Assembly: GCA_028280065.1 (NCBI GenBank)
Contig: JANQMN010000102.1
Location: forward strand, 28,918-92,917
Source: Hahella sp.
GTDB taxonomy: Bacteria; Pseudomonadota; Gammaproteobacteria; Pseudomonadales; Oleiphilaceae
Direction of reading: 5' to 3'
Length of the DNA stretch: 64,000 nt
Shown here: one piece after another, positions 52,267 to 62,443 of the stretch
Position numbering within the stretch: the first letter of the stretch is position 1
How the letters are laid out: the number at the start of each line of letters is the position of its first letter
Notes under the pieces: generated by a model
Databases searched by the model: none
Seen by the model: the letters and a program-made list of their open reading frames with translations, nothing else
Told to the model about the DNA's origin: nothing
Made by a program: the position numbers and the translations under genes

Positions 52267-53025
52267 CTAGTGAACGTCTTTCCAATATTCCCTATTCAGT
52301 AAATATGCAGGAACAAACAATATTACCAAGAACGTCAACACGAATGGTGCGATGGCGTTAGCCTCAAGTTTGGAAGGCTCACCCACATACACAAGAAAGT
52401 TTGTCAGATCGCGCATGGCAGTGTCGTATTCTGCAGGTGTCATTGAACCTTGCGTTGCAAAACTCTGACACCCGGAAGCACCAACTTCCTGCCCGCTGAA
52501 TGGATCAATACCCGGTGTGCCGCCGATGGAAGGCTTATGCGCGCAAAGTCCTTGCAAGTCCAATAACACATGGGGCATTCCAACATCTTTAAAGACCGCA
52601 TTGTTAACACCCCAAGGGCGTGAATCGTCCTTGTAAAACGCGCGCAAGAAGGAATAGAGCCAATCGGCGCCACGGAGCCTGGCAACCAAGGTTAGGTCAG
52701 GTGGTGGTGCACCAAACCAAGCCGCCGCCATTTTTGGCTGCATGGATATTTCCATTAACTGGCCAATTTTCGCATCGTCGAAAATCAAATGCTCCAGATA
52801 CAGTTCGTGCGGAATCCCTATATCATCAGCCACACGCTCATAGCGCGAGTATTTAAGCGAGTGACAACCCATGCAATAATTGGTAAACAAAGCCGCACCA
52901 TTTTGCAGGGAAGGCTGATCGTAAATATCAACGTCAACCTCATCGAGAGGCACTTTTGCACCGGCACCATATACCAAAGAACTAAAAGACAGGCTTGCTA
53001 ACAGAGCAACAATAAGTTTTTTCAT
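52267..53025 (-). CDS. petC: cytochrome c1, bc1 complex
   Basis: Encodes 252 residues. It has a cleavable signal peptide (MKKLIVALLASLSFSSLVYG), one c-type haem site Cys51-x-x-Cys54-His55 (CMGCH), a Met-containing region (ISMQPKMAAAW) for the sixth ligand, and a C-terminal transmembrane anchor (about 222-245). It carries electrons from the Rieske protein to a soluble cytochrome c. The start overlaps the petB stop (TAATG). Confidence 0.96.
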   Translation of the reverse strand: MKKLIVALLASLSFSSLVYGAGAKVPLDEVDVDIYDQPSLQNGAALFTNYCMGCHSLKYSRYERVADDIGIPHELYLEHLIFDDAKIGQLMEISMQPKMAAAWFGAPPPDLTLVARLRGADWLYSFLRAFYKDDSRPWGVNNAVFKDVGMPHVLLDLQGLCAHKPSIGGTPGIDPFSGQEVGASGCQSFATQGSMTPAEYDTAMRDLTNFLVYVGEPSKLEANAIAPFVLTFLVILFVPAYLLNREYWKDVH

Positions 53026-54257
53026 TAGGATGTCACCCTCTCCGGAACTGGTTTAGTCTTTTCCGCCCTGGTATAGAAAGGCATCAATACAAAATACGCA
53101 AAATATAAAATGGTAAACACGGGGGCCAGCCAATATGGCTGCGCATCGGCAGGCAATGCGCCGCAAACACCCAAGACGATAAAGCTGACGACAAACACAG
53201 CCAAAGCCACCTTACTGAACCAGCCTTTGTAACGCATGGACCTAACCGGGCTCTTATCCAACCAGGGCAGCACAAACAGAATGGCTATCGCTGCCCCCAT
53301 TACGACCACACCCCAAAACTTGGCATCCAGCCCTAAAAACGGCACGGTGACAGCACGCAGCATGGCATAGAAAGGCGTAAAGTACCAAACAGGCGCAATA
53401 TGATCAGGTGTTTTTAGAGGGTTTGCCGGCTCAAAATTAGGCTTTTCAATGAAGTATCCATTCATTTCCGGGAAGTAGAAAACTATCACGCAGAACACAA
53501 ACAGGAACACCACTATCGCCTGTATATCATGCACGGTATAGTAGGGGTGAAACGGAATTCCGTCTTTGGGTACGCCGTTAGCATCCTTATTTTTCTTGAT
53601 ATCTATGCCGTCCGGGTTGTTGGAACCGACTTCATGAAGGGCAAGAATATGCAGAACCACCAGCCCCAAAAGCACGATCGGCAGCGCGACAACGTGTAAC
53701 GCAAAGAAACGGTTAAGGGTGATACCTGAAATTAAGTAGTCGCCTCGTATCCACTGGGTTAGGTCGTCACCGATAACGGGGATCGCACCGAACAGGTTGA
53801 CGATTACTTGAGCGCCCCAGTAGGACATCTGCCCCCAAGGCAGCAGGTAGCCCATAAATGCCTCCGCCATCAGTACCAAATAAATGGCCATGCCAAAAAT
53901 CCAGATCAGCTCTCTCGGCTTTTGATAGGAGCCATACAGCAAGCCTCTGAACATATGCAGATAAACCACGGCAAAAAAGGCTGATGCGCCGGTGGAATGC
54001 AGATATCGTAGCAACCAGCCATATTCCACATCGCGCATGATATATTCGATGGACGCAAACGCACCCTCACCGGTCGGGGTGTAGCTCATGGTTAACCAAA
54101 TACCGGTAAGCAACTGGTTAACCAACACAACCATCGAGAGCACGCCAAAGAAATACCAAAAGTTGAAGTTCTTCGGCGTGTAGTACTTGCTCATGTGTTT
54201 TTCGAACGCATCGACGATTGGCAAACGTTCGTCAATCCACTGTATCAGCTTCTGCAT
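53025..54257 (-). CDS. petB: cytochrome b, bc1 complex
   Basis: Encodes 410 residues with about eight transmembrane helices. Quinol oxidation site motif: the family PEWY-equivalent is PVWYFTPFYAMLRA, so here Glu is replaced by Val, as PVWY, a variation seen in some proteobacteria. Haem ligand His residues fall in LLRYLHSTGASAF, VYLHMFRG, FFALHVVALP and VVLHILAL. The start overlaps the petA stop (TAATG). Confidence 0.95.
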   Translation of the reverse strand: MQKLIQWIDERLPIVDAFEKHMSKYYTPKNFNFWYFFGVLSMVVLVNQLLTGIWLTMSYTPTGEGAFASIEYIMRDVEYGWLLRYLHSTGASAFFAVVYLHMFRGLLYGSYQKPRELIWIFGMAIYLVLMAEAFMGYLLPWGQMSYWGAQVIVNLFGAIPVIGDDLTQWIRGDYLISGITLNRFFALHVVALPIVLLGLVVLHILALHEVGSNNPDGIDIKKNKDANGVPKDGIPFHPYYTVHDIQAIVVFLFVFCVIVFYFPEMNGYFIEKPNFEPANPLKTPDHIAPVWYFTPFYAMLRAVTVPFLGLDAKFWGVVVMGAAIAILFVLPWLDKSPVRSMRYKGWFSKVALAVFVVSFIVLGVCGALPADAQPYWLAPVFTILYFAYFVLMPFYTRAEKTKPVPERVTS

Positions 54258-54838
54258 TATGCGCTCTCCTCGTCTACACCGACGATCAGGTTGCTGTCAT
54301 CCACATACATATGGGGCGGCACTTCCATGTTGGTCGGCGCTGGAACGCCTTTCAATACTCGACCCGCCATATCGAACTTACTACCGTGACATGGACAGAA
54401 GAAACCGCCGAAATCTTCGCTTGGCAAAACTTCAGGAAGGTACTGAGGAGAACAGCCGAGATGGGTGCAAATACCGATTAAAACCAGATATTCAGACTTG
54501 ATGGAGCGTGTAGGATTGGCTGCATAACTGGGTTGCTGGGGCTTTTCAGAAGCAGGATCAAGTAATAGCTCGGTCAACGCCTCCATTCTTGTTAGCGTCG
54601 AGGCTGAGCGCCGAACAATCCAAACAGGCTTGCCGCGCCACTCCACGGTCATCTGCTGACCTTCTTCGAGCTTACTAATATTGACCTTTACAGGGGCACC
54701 GGCGGCTTTCGCCTTTGCGCTTGGATTCCAGGACGCCACAAAGGGAACCGCGGCACCGATGGCTCCCACTCCGCCAACAACGGACGTTGCGGCAACCAGG
54801 AACCTTCGGCGGCCAGTATTGACATCGCCTTGAGCCAT
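54257..54838 (-). CDS. petA: Rieske iron-sulfur protein, bc1 complex
   Basis: Encodes 193 residues. The N-terminus has a twin-arginine-like segment ([15 protein letters not shown]) that anchors it in the membrane. The 2Fe-2S ligands are visible in CTHLGC (Cys124, His126, disulfide Cys129) and CPCHGS (Cys148, Cys150 disulfide, His151). With petB and petC it completes the respiratory bc1 complex. Confidence 0.96.
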   Translation of the reverse strand: MAQGDVNTGRRRFLVAATSVVGGVGAIGAAVPFVASWNPSAKAKAAGAPVKVNISKLEEGQQMTVEWRGKPVWIVRRSASTLTRMEALTELLLDPASEKPQQPSYAANPTRSIKSEYLVLIGICTHLGCSPQYLPEVLPSEDFGGFFCPCHGSKFDMAGRVLKGVPAPTNMEVPPHMYVDDSNLIVGVDEESA

Positions 54839-55125
54839 ATTCTAATTCTCCCATCAGACAGCAATTACCAGTCTACTGGGCACACCAAGCCACCACTGAA
54901 TAAGTCAGCACTTCCCTTCCAACCCAAATCTGTGATGCCTGCCTCTGCCCTGGTATCTGTAGATCTATGTATTGCTTTATATTATTCAGGCACAAAATTC
55001 GGCTGTCATACTAATGAAATTGCCCTGTAGATACAAGGCAATTCATTTGTATTGAAAGGACTTTCACCAGTTTTTCAGCCTTGGTCAAAAAATCCGAAAA
55101 ATAACGGTCGCCAACTTTTTTCGGG
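54839..55125. other. petA upstream region
   Basis: About 290 bases between the petA start and the rpsI terminator, AT-rich in the middle. It should contain the petABC promoter (minus); a TATAAA-like element lies around 54975, but no convincing -35 could be fixed. An inverted repeat AATTGCC (55018-55024) / GGCAATT (55037-55043) is present with a 12-base loop. No frame of interest. Confidence 0.4.
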
Positions 55126-55152
55126 CACAAAAAAGCCCGGTAAACCGGGCTT
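55126..55152 (-). terminator. terminator after rpsI
   Basis: Stem AAGCCCGG (55133-55140) / CCGGGCTT (55145-55152) with loop TAAA, followed on the minus strand by a run of six T. It ends the rplM-rpsI transcript 12 bases after the rpsI stop. Confidence 0.9.
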
Positions 55153-55164
55153 CTTGAACAGCGG

Positions 55165-55557
55165 CTAACGCTTGGAAAACTGGGGACGCTTCCGCGCTTT
55201 GCGAAGACCCACTTTCTTCCGTTCAACTTCCCTGGCGTCGCGAGTGACGTACCCCGCTTTGCGCAACTCAGCGCGATTAGCTTCGTCATAATTCATCAAG
55301 GCGCGTGTGATACCGTGACGAATTGCACCAGCTTGACCTGATGGACCACCGCCTTTGACAGTCACAATAATATCGAACTTTTCGGTCGCTTCTAAAAGTT
55401 CAAGCGGCTGACGGACAACCATGCGGGCCGTTTCACGGCCAAAATATTCGTCCAAATCGGTTGCATTAACTGTGATTTTACCGCTGCCAGAGCGCAAGAA
55501 AACACGAGCTGTAGAAGTCTTGCGGCGGCCTGTGCCGTAGTATTGAGTTACAGACAT
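55165..55557 (-). CDS. rpsI: 30S ribosomal protein S9
   Basis: Encodes 130 residues, same as E. coli, from the ATG at 55557 (a GTG two codons earlier is rejected). Motifs: [35 protein letters not shown], and the basic C-terminus ending KRPQFSKR, which reaches the P-site tRNA. It follows rplM by 11 bases. Confidence 0.98.
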   Translation of the reverse strand: MSVTQYYGTGRRKTSTARVFLRSGSGKITVNATDLDEYFGRETARMVVRQPLELLEATEKFDIIVTVKGGGPSGQAGAIRHGITRALMNYDEANRAELRKAGYVTRDAREVERKKVGLRKARKRPQFSKR

Positions 55558-55568
55558 TTCCACCTTCC

Positions 55569-55997
55569 TTAAAGATTCAATTCGATCGGTTGCTGGGCTG
55601 TGTGCGGATGCTCCGATGAAGCATACACTTTCAGCTTGCTCAGCATGGCACGACCCAATGGATTTCGGGGCATCATACCTTTTACTGCAAGCTCAATTAC
55701 CTGCTCTGGCTTATGGTCAATAAGCTTTTCGAAGGACATTTCCTTCAAGCCACCGGGATAGCCGGTATGGCGATAATACATTTTGTCTTTTGCTTTGTTT
55801 CCGGTTACCCGTACTTTGTCGGCATTAACAACTACGATATAGTCTCCGGTGTCGACATGAGGAGTATACTCGGCTTTATGCTTGCCCCTCAGGCGACGGG
55901 CAATTTCCGTAGACAACCGACCCAAAGTCTTATTGGTCGCGTCTACAACGTACCAGTCACGTTTTACAGTTTCTGGCTTAGCGCTGATCGTTTTCAT
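55569..55997 (-). CDS. rplM: 50S ribosomal protein L13
   Basis: Encodes 142 residues, same as E. coli. Motifs: [47 protein letters not shown], and [18 protein letters not shown]. It is the first gene of the rplM-rpsI operon; its promoter and any L13 control site should lie in the 180 bases upstream. Confidence 0.98.
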   Translation of the reverse strand: MKTISAKPETVKRDWYVVDATNKTLGRLSTEIARRLRGKHKAEYTPHVDTGDYIVVVNADKVRVTGNKAKDKMYYRHTGYPGGLKEMSFEKLIDHKPEQVIELAVKGMMPRNPLGRAMLSKLKVYASSEHPHTAQQPIELNL

Positions 55998-56178
55998 TCA
56001 AATCCCGCCTTTATTTGATCGTCTAGGCTGATTAACAAATGACGCTTTCGCGTCGACTATTGGATACCTGCCGCGTCGGGGCGTTGCGACAGCCATCTCT
56101 TGGCAAATCCGGGCGCAGGATTATACTTTGGGTAAAATGCAATTGCCACTATTAATTTACTTCCCGTCTACAGAGGGA

Positions 56179-56961
56179 TTATCTCGCTTGGCCGCGATCG
56201 AGGTTAAATGTTTCACAGGTATTCAGCCGGAGTTGTCGTTCGATCACTGATGTTGATTCTGAACGAAGCGCACATAGAGCTTCTAGCACTAAAGGCAAGT
56301 TCTGAGGATCATTCCTCTGCCCCTGATGACCGGCCAGCGGCATATCGGGAGAATCTGTTTCCAACAGTAAAGCTTCAAGCGGCATGGCAGCTATTGCCGC
56401 CTTGGTTTTTTGCGCCCGGCTGTAAGTAATTGCTCCTCCTACGCCAAGCCGAATCCCCATTTCCCAAAACCGCGCCGCCTGCTGACCGCTGCCGGTAAAT
56501 CCATGCACGACGCCTCGATCTATATCTACATTCTTTAGTAACGCGGCAACTTCATCGTTAGTCCTGACAGAATGCAAGATCACTGGCAGTTGTTTTTCTT
56601 TTGCCAGTTTCAACTGGTGCATTAGAAAAAATTGCTGCTTCTCTAAGGGCACATCAATCCGGCGATCCAATCCCATTTCTCCGAGGGCAATAATATTATC
56701 TTGGTGAGCATTAACAGTTTGCTCCAAATCGGACAATGACACTTCATCGAGATTACTCAAAAAGCAGGGATGTATCCCTAATGCCACTACAATATCCCTT
56801 CTATCCTCACCTAACTTCAACACCCGCTGCCAATTTTCCGGGCCTACGCTTGGCACAATAAATTGCTCGATACCATTTAAACGGCATGAAGCCAAGACTT
56901 CCTCACGATCGGCATCGAAGGCTGGAAAGTCTAGGTGGCAGTGGCTATCAATCAGCATCAT
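56179..56961 (-). CDS. TatD-family metal-dependent hydrolase
   Basis: Encodes 260 residues starting at MMLIDSHCHLDF; the longer frame to 57039 would overlap prfC and is rejected. The metal-binding pattern is complete: DSHCHLD, GEMGLDRR (Glu), ILHSVRTNDE (His), VVHGFTGSG (His), and LLETDSPDMPLAG (Asp). TatD proteins are Mg-dependent 3'-5' nucleases or deacylase-like enzymes; this one is closest in context to YjjV of E. coli, also near prfC. It begins 25 bases after prfC. Confidence 0.85.
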   Translation of the reverse strand: MMLIDSHCHLDFPAFDADREEVLASCRLNGIEQFIVPSVGPENWQRVLKLGEDRRDIVVALGIHPCFLSNLDEVSLSDLEQTVNAHQDNIIALGEMGLDRRIDVPLEKQQFFLMHQLKLAKEKQLPVILHSVRTNDEVAALLKNVDIDRGVVHGFTGSGQQAARFWEMGIRLGVGGAITYSRAQKTKAAIAAMPLEALLLETDSPDMPLAGHQGQRNDPQNLPLVLEALCALRSESTSVIERQLRLNTCETFNLDRGQAR

Positions 56962-56986
56962 CCGTCGTACCCAGCTGGTCGAAGGC

Positions 56987-58573
56987 TTAGTGCTCTCGAG
57001 TCTTCTTAAAATCCACATCGGGATAACGTTCGACTGCAAGCTGCAAGTTCACTTGAGTCGGCGCCAGATAGGTCAGATTATCGCCCCCATCCAGAGCAAG
57101 ATTATCGGCAGCCTTACGCTTAAACTCTTCAAATTTTTTCGCATCGGAGCCGGACACCCAGCGCGCGGTCACCACATTTACCGACTCATACAATGCATCG
57201 ACTTTATATTCACTCTTCAACCGGTGAACGACAACATCAAACTGCAACATGCCTACTGCGCCGACAATCAGATCATTGTTGTTTAAAGGCCTGAAAACCT
57301 GGACGGCGCCCTCTTCAGAAAGCTGGATCAGCCCCTTTTGCAGCTGCTTGGACTTCAATGGGTCCTTTAATCGAATGCGCCTGAAAAGTTCCGGGGCGAA
57401 GTTAGGAATTCCGGTGAAGCGAATATCTTCCCCTTCGGTAAAGGTATCGCCAATCTGGATGGTGCCATGATTGTGCAATCCAATTATATCGCCGGCAAAA
57501 GCTTCTTCGGCGCGCGTCCGGTCGCCTGCCATGAAGGTTAATGCATCGGATATTCGTATATCCTTATTAATCCGCACATGACGCATTTTCATATTCTGTT
57601 CGTAGCGGCCGGAGCATACCCTCAGGAAGGCAATACGATCACGATGCAAAGGGTCCATATTGGCCTGAATTTTAAAAACGAAGCCCGAGAACTTAGCTTC
57701 GTCCGCCTCTACTTCCCTCTGGTCACTACTTCGCGATTGAGGCGCCGGAGACCAGTCAGCTAATCCGTCTAGAATATGATCCACGCCAAAGTTACCCAGG
57801 GCGGTGCCAAAAAATACCGGGGTTAACTGCCCCGCCAAAAACTCGCCGAGGTCAAACTCATGAGAAGCTGCTTGCAACAGTTCTATCTGCTCACGCAACT
57901 CCTCAGCATCCACGCCTAGGACGGTATCGAGTTCAGGGTTGCCGATGCCCTTAATCACCCGTTTGTCTTGGATTCTATGGCCTTGGCCCGTCTGATAAAA
58001 GATCATTTCATCCCTGAGCAGATGAAACACGCCTTTAAAACTTTTACCCATGCCGACCGGCCAGGTTATCGGAGCGCACTTTATTTTCAGAACATCCTCA
58101 ACCTCATCCAGCAGCTCGACCGGATCCCGAATGTCGCGGTCCAACTTATTCATAAAGGTGATGATCGGCGTATCACGAAGGCGGGTGACATCCATGAGTT
58201 TAATGGTCCTTTCCTCAACCCCTTTGGCGCTGTCAATGACCATCAGGCAGGAATCCACCGCTGTCAGCGTACGGTAGGTATCTTCCGAGAAGTCTTCATG
58301 TCCCGGCGTATCCAGTAAGTTAATCAGGCTTTCGCGGTAAGGAAACTGCATGACGGAAGTGGTAACCGATATGCCCCGCTCTTTTTCCATTTCCATCCAG
58401 TCGGACTTAGCAAACTGACCGGATTTTTTACCTTTTACCGTGCCGGCTTTCTGCAACGCTCCTCCATGTAGCAGGACTTTTTCCGTGATCGTCGTCTTCC
58501 CGGCATCCGGGTGAGAAATAATGGCAAATGTGCGCCTTTTAGCGATTTGGCCGTGATGTGTACTTTCTGGCAT
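56987..58573 (-). CDS. prfC: peptide chain release factor 3
   Basis: Encodes 528 residues (E. coli 529) from the ATG at 58573; the longer frame to 58639 is rejected. It is a GTPase that recycles RF1 and RF2. G motifs: [16 protein letters not shown] (G1), [13 protein letters not shown] (G2), [14 protein letters not shown] (G3), and FMNKLDRD (G4). The ribosome binding site is weak. Confidence 0.97.
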   Translation of the reverse strand: MPESTHHGQIAKRRTFAIISHPDAGKTTITEKVLLHGGALQKAGTVKGKKSGQFAKSDWMEMEKERGISVTTSVMQFPYRESLINLLDTPGHEDFSEDTYRTLTAVDSCLMVIDSAKGVEERTIKLMDVTRLRDTPIITFMNKLDRDIRDPVELLDEVEDVLKIKCAPITWPVGMGKSFKGVFHLLRDEMIFYQTGQGHRIQDKRVIKGIGNPELDTVLGVDAEELREQIELLQAASHEFDLGEFLAGQLTPVFFGTALGNFGVDHILDGLADWSPAPQSRSSDQREVEADEAKFSGFVFKIQANMDPLHRDRIAFLRVCSGRYEQNMKMRHVRINKDIRISDALTFMAGDRTRAEEAFAGDIIGLHNHGTIQIGDTFTEGEDIRFTGIPNFAPELFRRIRLKDPLKSKQLQKGLIQLSEEGAVQVFRPLNNNDLIVGAVGMLQFDVVVHRLKSEYKVDALYESVNVVTARWVSGSDAKKFEEFKRKAADNLALDGGDNLTYLAPTQVNLQLAVERYPDVDFKKTREH

Positions 58574-58700
58574 GGAATTACATCTAAGTTTAGTTGAACT
58601 GCAAATACAGACAGACTTTAGCCCACACGAGGAGGACAAAATTAAGCGCGGTATTTTCTCTCAATAGCAAAGCAGAAACAATCGCAAATACCCAATCCGC

Positions 58701-59366
58701 TCATTTCTTCAGGTAACGGGAAGGCTCAAAAGTTCGCAGCCAGTGAGGATAATAAACCATAAGGCCCGTGGTCAGCATTCCGTTGATGATTCCCTCCGGC
58801 AGCATGATGAGCGGCAAATAGGTAAGTAGTAAGGCATGATCCTCGCTCCAGGGCTGGCTTTGAGAAGCCCAGCAAAAAGCGGTTCCGGTCAGCACAGAAG
58901 CGCCAATGGCGAGTGCGCCTCCGGCAAAAGCATTAACCAGCACATAGGTAAAAAATACTCGCCCCATACGCTTTTCGTACCGAATGACAAAGGCTGTCAA
59001 CGTCACAGGGATGACAACGGTAAAAAACGCATTTATCGGCATGACAGCCCAACTGATATCGGTAACCATGCTGACAAAAATAAGCGCCAAGAGACCCGCT
59101 AGCAGCGCGACACTCGGCCCAAGCAGTAAAGTTGCAGCGGCAAGACCGGAAAAATGCAGAACTCCCCCCCAATCCAGCTCGATTCTCATCATCCACAACA
59201 GGCTAAGAAACAAGCATGAGGCAAAAAAAGCATGCTGCAGATGAGTTTTCGTCAATACAGGCCAAAACTGTCTGCTAAACCCTATGCGCACACCGAGTAC
59301 CACGCACAGGAGCCACATGACAACTGTCAACCAAATCGGCAGTTCAGACGCGCCGCTACATTCCAT
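58701..59366 (-). CDS. CbiM-like (energy-coupling factor) membrane protein
   Basis: Encodes 221 residues with about six transmembrane helices. The motifs GGVLHFSGLAAATLLLGPS, WAVMPINAFFTVVIP, VLVNAFAGGALAIG, and PEGIINGMLTTGLMVYY resemble CbiM-type S-components that bring in cobalt or nickel, here the small orphan version common in Pseudomonas relatives. No CbiNQO partner (coupling membrane protein or ATPases) is present nearby, and the metal-binding N-terminal Met-His-Ile segment of true CbiM is not visible. Substrate unknown. It lies 10 bases after rimI. Confidence 0.6.
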   Translation of the reverse strand: MECSGASELPIWLTVVMWLLCVVLGVRIGFSRQFWPVLTKTHLQHAFFASCLFLSLLWMMRIELDWGGVLHFSGLAAATLLLGPSVALLAGLLALIFVSMVTDISWAVMPINAFFTVVIPVTLTAFVIRYEKRMGRVFFTYVLVNAFAGGALAIGASVLTGTAFCWASQSQPWSEDHALLLTYLPLIMLPEGIINGMLTTGLMVYYPHWLRTFEPSRYLKK

Positions 59367-59376
59367 CAGCCCACGA

Positions 59377-59832
59377 CTACGTAGCGATATCGACGGTTAA
59401 CAACTTACGCATGACTATGGCATCTTCTCTCACTGCTCCGTCGGGATAGTAGTTTTTCCGCAACCCAATCTCGCTGAAACCATGCTTCCCATATAGACTG
59501 CGCGCCGCTTGATTAGATACGCGAACTTCCAAGAAGACGGTCGCCACTTCTAATATATGAAGTCGCTTCATCGTAAACTCCAGGAGCACGTCTCCCCAAC
59601 CTTGCCCCTGCCAGGCCGGACCAATGCACAAGTTTAGTATATGTCCTTCGTCAAGGACGTGAGAAAGCACAATGTGGCCAACGATCTCTTCATCGAACTC
59701 CGCTACCCAGCAATCGGATAAACCGCCAAGGCTATCGAGAAAAACCGCCTCCGTCCAAGGATGAGAATAGGCTTGCCGCTCATTACGAAGCACATCATGG
59801 AGGTCGTCTTCGGTCATGTATCGAAAGTTCAT
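59377..59832 (-). CDS. rimI: ribosomal protein S18 alanine N-acetyltransferase
   Basis: Encodes 151 residues, a GNAT fold. Motifs: YSHPWTEAVFLDSL at the N-terminus, ILNLCIGPAWQGQGWGDVLL (acetyl-CoA loop GQGWG), LEVRVSNQAARSLYGKHGF, and NYYPDGAVREDAIVMR near the end, all typical of RimI. The ATG overlaps the stop of the upstream HolD-like gene (ATGA), the same order holD-rimI as in E. coli. Confidence 0.9.
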   Translation of the reverse strand: MNFRYMTEDDLHDVLRNERQAYSHPWTEAVFLDSLGGLSDCWVAEFDEEIVGHIVLSHVLDEGHILNLCIGPAWQGQGWGDVLLEFTMKRLHILEVATVFLEVRVSNQAARSLYGKHGFSEIGLRKNYYPDGAVREDAIVMRKLLTVDIAT

Positions 59833-60611
59833 CGCTGCGCCGACCGATCCAACTCCATCAGAACTTCCCAGATCCGGTGTTTCAAATTAGGGGAGTTCAA
59901 GATCTCTTTCAGGGGCGGCAAAAGGCAGTTAGAACGCTTGGGATTCTGAGGTGCCAGGCTCTCCAATGAGCGACCAGTGAAAAAGATACTAGACGGCGCT
60001 ATCTCTCCAAGCCACTCATTGAATAGTGTTTTTTGTACTTCATGGTTTTGGTGCGGAATACCGCTTCGCGAAAAAGGTGGCCAAAAAAAAGTTCGGAAAC
60101 TATTTGCCGCCTCACTCCCCCATTTCGAGCGTACAATATTCTTCAACAAACGAGCCTCTTGCGGTGCGGCTTGATTGCCCTCAACGAGGGTTAGCTCCGC
60201 CACAACACTCATGCCCTGAAAAGAAAAGGCGTACCAAAGCTCTTCTTCAACACTCGCAGAATCAGATCCTTGCTCTTTACGTTCAAATTCTTCCTCAACT
60301 TCTGTTGGAAGCTCGCGGGGTTGAACGGCGGCATCCCGGAGCTTTTCAGCCGCTTCTGCAGAGGGCTGCTGGTTGCCATCTGACTTCTCTTGAGGTGATC
60401 CCAGCTCCACCATTGCCAATCGAGATAGTCGTGGATTACCGGACTGCGACGAAGCCAACTCTCCGGCCATCTGTTCGTGGCCAGAAGATTCAACTCTAAA
60501 GCTTGGCAGCCAAGTCGCCGCAGCTCCTGGCAACTGATTTCGGGCATACCACTGCGTAACTCCCAATGCTTTTAGGTATCGTTGACGGTCTTCTTCAAAC
60601 TGCATTGGCAT
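59829..60611 (-). CDS. HolD-like protein (candidate psi subunit of DNA polymerase III), extended
   Basis: Encodes 260 residues, about twice E. coli HolD (137). The N-terminus reads RYLKALGVTQWYARNQLPG, close to HolD's LGITQW motif, which in E. coli binds the chi subunit. The C-terminal ~110 residues are ordered-looking (EEELWYAFSFQGMSVVAELTL; RSLESLAPQNPKRSN; IWEVLMEL). The middle (about 60-120) is charged and low in complexity, Glu- and Ser-rich. The position directly before rimI with a 4-base overlap is the holD position in E. coli. The homology is faint outside the first 25 residues, so this is probable, not certain. Confidence 0.5.
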   Translation of the reverse strand: MPMQFEEDRQRYLKALGVTQWYARNQLPGAAATWLPSFRVESSGHEQMAGELASSQSGNPRLSRLAMVELGSPQEKSDGNQQPSAEAAEKLRDAAVQPRELPTEVEEEFERKEQGSDSASVEEELWYAFSFQGMSVVAELTLVEGNQAAPQEARLLKNIVRSKWGSEAANSFRTFFWPPFSRSGIPHQNHEVQKTLFNEWLGEIAPSSIFFTGRSLESLAPQNPKRSNCLLPPLKEILNSPNLKHRIWEVLMELDRSAQR

Positions 60612-60631
60612 AACTGTTTTTTCTAGAGCTC

Positions 60632-62176
60632 TTAAACATCGCTTTGAGGCAGTTGTTTAACCTGATGCTTGTATAACAAATTTAGGGCATGGATATAGGC
60701 TTTGCCCGACGCAATGACGATATCTGTATCTGAGCCAACCCCATTCACTATACGACCGTCGAGTTCCAGGCGAGCAGTCACCTCCCCTTGGGAGTCGGTT
60801 CCGCTGGTGATATTGTTTACTGAGTAAAGCTGTAAATTAGCACCGGAGTGGACGATTTTTTCGATAGCCCTGTAAGTGGCGTCCACAGGCCCACCCCCTT
60901 TAGAATTTGAGGTATGTTCCTTGCCATCAATACTGATAGTAACTTTGGCATCCGGTATCACACCGGTTTCTATATTGACAGACATGCAAACCAATCGGTA
61001 ACGGCCTTGGGTGTCATCCAAACTATTACCACTAACTAACGCCTGCAAGTCTTCATCAAAGATTTCATGTTTTTTGTCGGCAAGATCTTTAAACCGGGCG
61101 AACGCCTCATTCAGTTCAGACTCAGTCTCAAAGTTATAACCGAGTTCTTGAAGCCTTGTCCTAAATGCGTTTCGTCCGGAGTGCTTACCTAAAACCAACG
61201 CGTTTCTGTGCCAACCGACATCCTGGGCTTGCATGATTTCGTAAGTTTCCCGATGTTTGATCACGCCATCTTGATGAATGCCGGATTCATGCGCAAAAGC
61301 ATTCAATCCGACGATGGCCTTGTTTGGCTGCACCGGGAAACCCGTAATGGTTGACACGAGTCGGGAAGTGGGCACGATATGTTGTGTATTCAACTGCGTT
61401 TCGACTTCAAACAGATCCGCTCGGGTTTTGACTCCCATGACAATTTCTTCTAAAGCCGCATTTCCGGCGCGTTCTCCCAGTCCATTAATCGTACACTCCA
61501 CTTGGCGTGCTCCACATCTCACTGCCGCCAATGAGTTCGCTACCGCCAGGCCCAAATCGTTATGGCAATGTACCGAAAAAATGGCTTTATCCGCATTAGG
61601 AATCTTCTCCATTAATTGCCGAATGGTATTGCCAAACTGTTCAGGAATTGCATATCCGACCGTGTCAGGAATGTTAATCGTGCCGGCCCCGGCAGCGATT
61701 GCCTGCTCAATAATGCGGCAGAGAAAATCAAGTTCAGAGCGACCGGCATCTTCACACGAAAATTCCACATCGTCAGTATATTGTCTGGCCCTCTTCACTG
61801 CTTTTACTGCTTGTTCAACGACTTGATCCGGTTCCATTTGCAATTTGTACTGCATGTGGATCGGAGAAGTCGCTATAAAGGTATGAATACGTGCGGATTT
61901 AGCCCCGTGAAGCGCTTCTGCGGCGCGGTCAATGTCTTTATCCAATGCCCGTGCCAAGCTGCAAACCGTTGAGTCCATTACCGCCTCTGCAATAGCTTTA
62001 ACCGCGTCAAAATCTCCTTGGCTGGCGATAGCAAATCCCGCCTCAATGACATCGACCTGCATTTTTTCCAGCGCTTTAGCGATCCTCAACTTCTCTATTT
62101 TAGTCATGGATGCGCCAGGGCTTTGTTCACCGTCACGCAATGTAGTATCAAAAATAACGAGGTGATTAGAAGACAT
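60632..62176 (-). CDS. leuA: 2-isopropylmalate synthase
   Basis: Encodes 514 residues. It condenses acetyl-CoA and 2-oxoisovalerate, the first committed step of leucine synthesis. Motifs: [43 protein letters not shown], and [12 protein letters not shown]. The C-terminal regulatory domain (about 390-514) that binds leucine is intact. GGAG lies before the ATG. No leucine-rich leader peptide or attenuator was recognised in the 267 bases upstream. Confidence 0.97.
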   Translation of the reverse strand: MSSNHLVIFDTTLRDGEQSPGASMTKIEKLRIAKALEKMQVDVIEAGFAIASQGDFDAVKAIAEAVMDSTVCSLARALDKDIDRAAEALHGAKSARIHTFIATSPIHMQYKLQMEPDQVVEQAVKAVKRARQYTDDVEFSCEDAGRSELDFLCRIIEQAIAAGAGTINIPDTVGYAIPEQFGNTIRQLMEKIPNADKAIFSVHCHNDLGLAVANSLAAVRCGARQVECTINGLGERAGNAALEEIVMGVKTRADLFEVETQLNTQHIVPTSRLVSTITGFPVQPNKAIVGLNAFAHESGIHQDGVIKHRETYEIMQAQDVGWHRNALVLGKHSGRNAFRTRLQELGYNFETESELNEAFARFKDLADKKHEIFDEDLQALVSGNSLDDTQGRYRLVCMSVNIETGVIPDAKVTISIDGKEHTSNSKGGGPVDATYRAIEKIVHSGANLQLYSVNNITSGTDSQGEVTARLELDGRIVNGVGSDTDIVIASGKAYIHALNLLYKHQVKQLPQSDV

Positions 62177-62443
62177 TATGTTCTCCAGAAACAGATTGAC
62201 CTTTTGAGGCTTGCCAAAGATAGAAAAACAGTTGATAGCTCAAAGGTTTTGAGAGAATACTTATCTGTCATGGATTTTCAACATATTCGCCTTAGCTGCT
62301 TATGAACTAAATTGAAAGAGCATCAACAATCCTGCAGAATTCGAGTTAATTATAACGCTCCAGAACTTAGGCACCAGCATTGTGCAGAACAAGCCTGGCA
62401 AGAAAGAAAACGTCTTTTACATATTTGAATCAAGCAATTTCAG

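Noticed and set aside
62177..62443. leucine leader peptide / attenuator before leuA
   Set aside because: No short frame with a run of Leu codons and no clear terminator hairpin were found.
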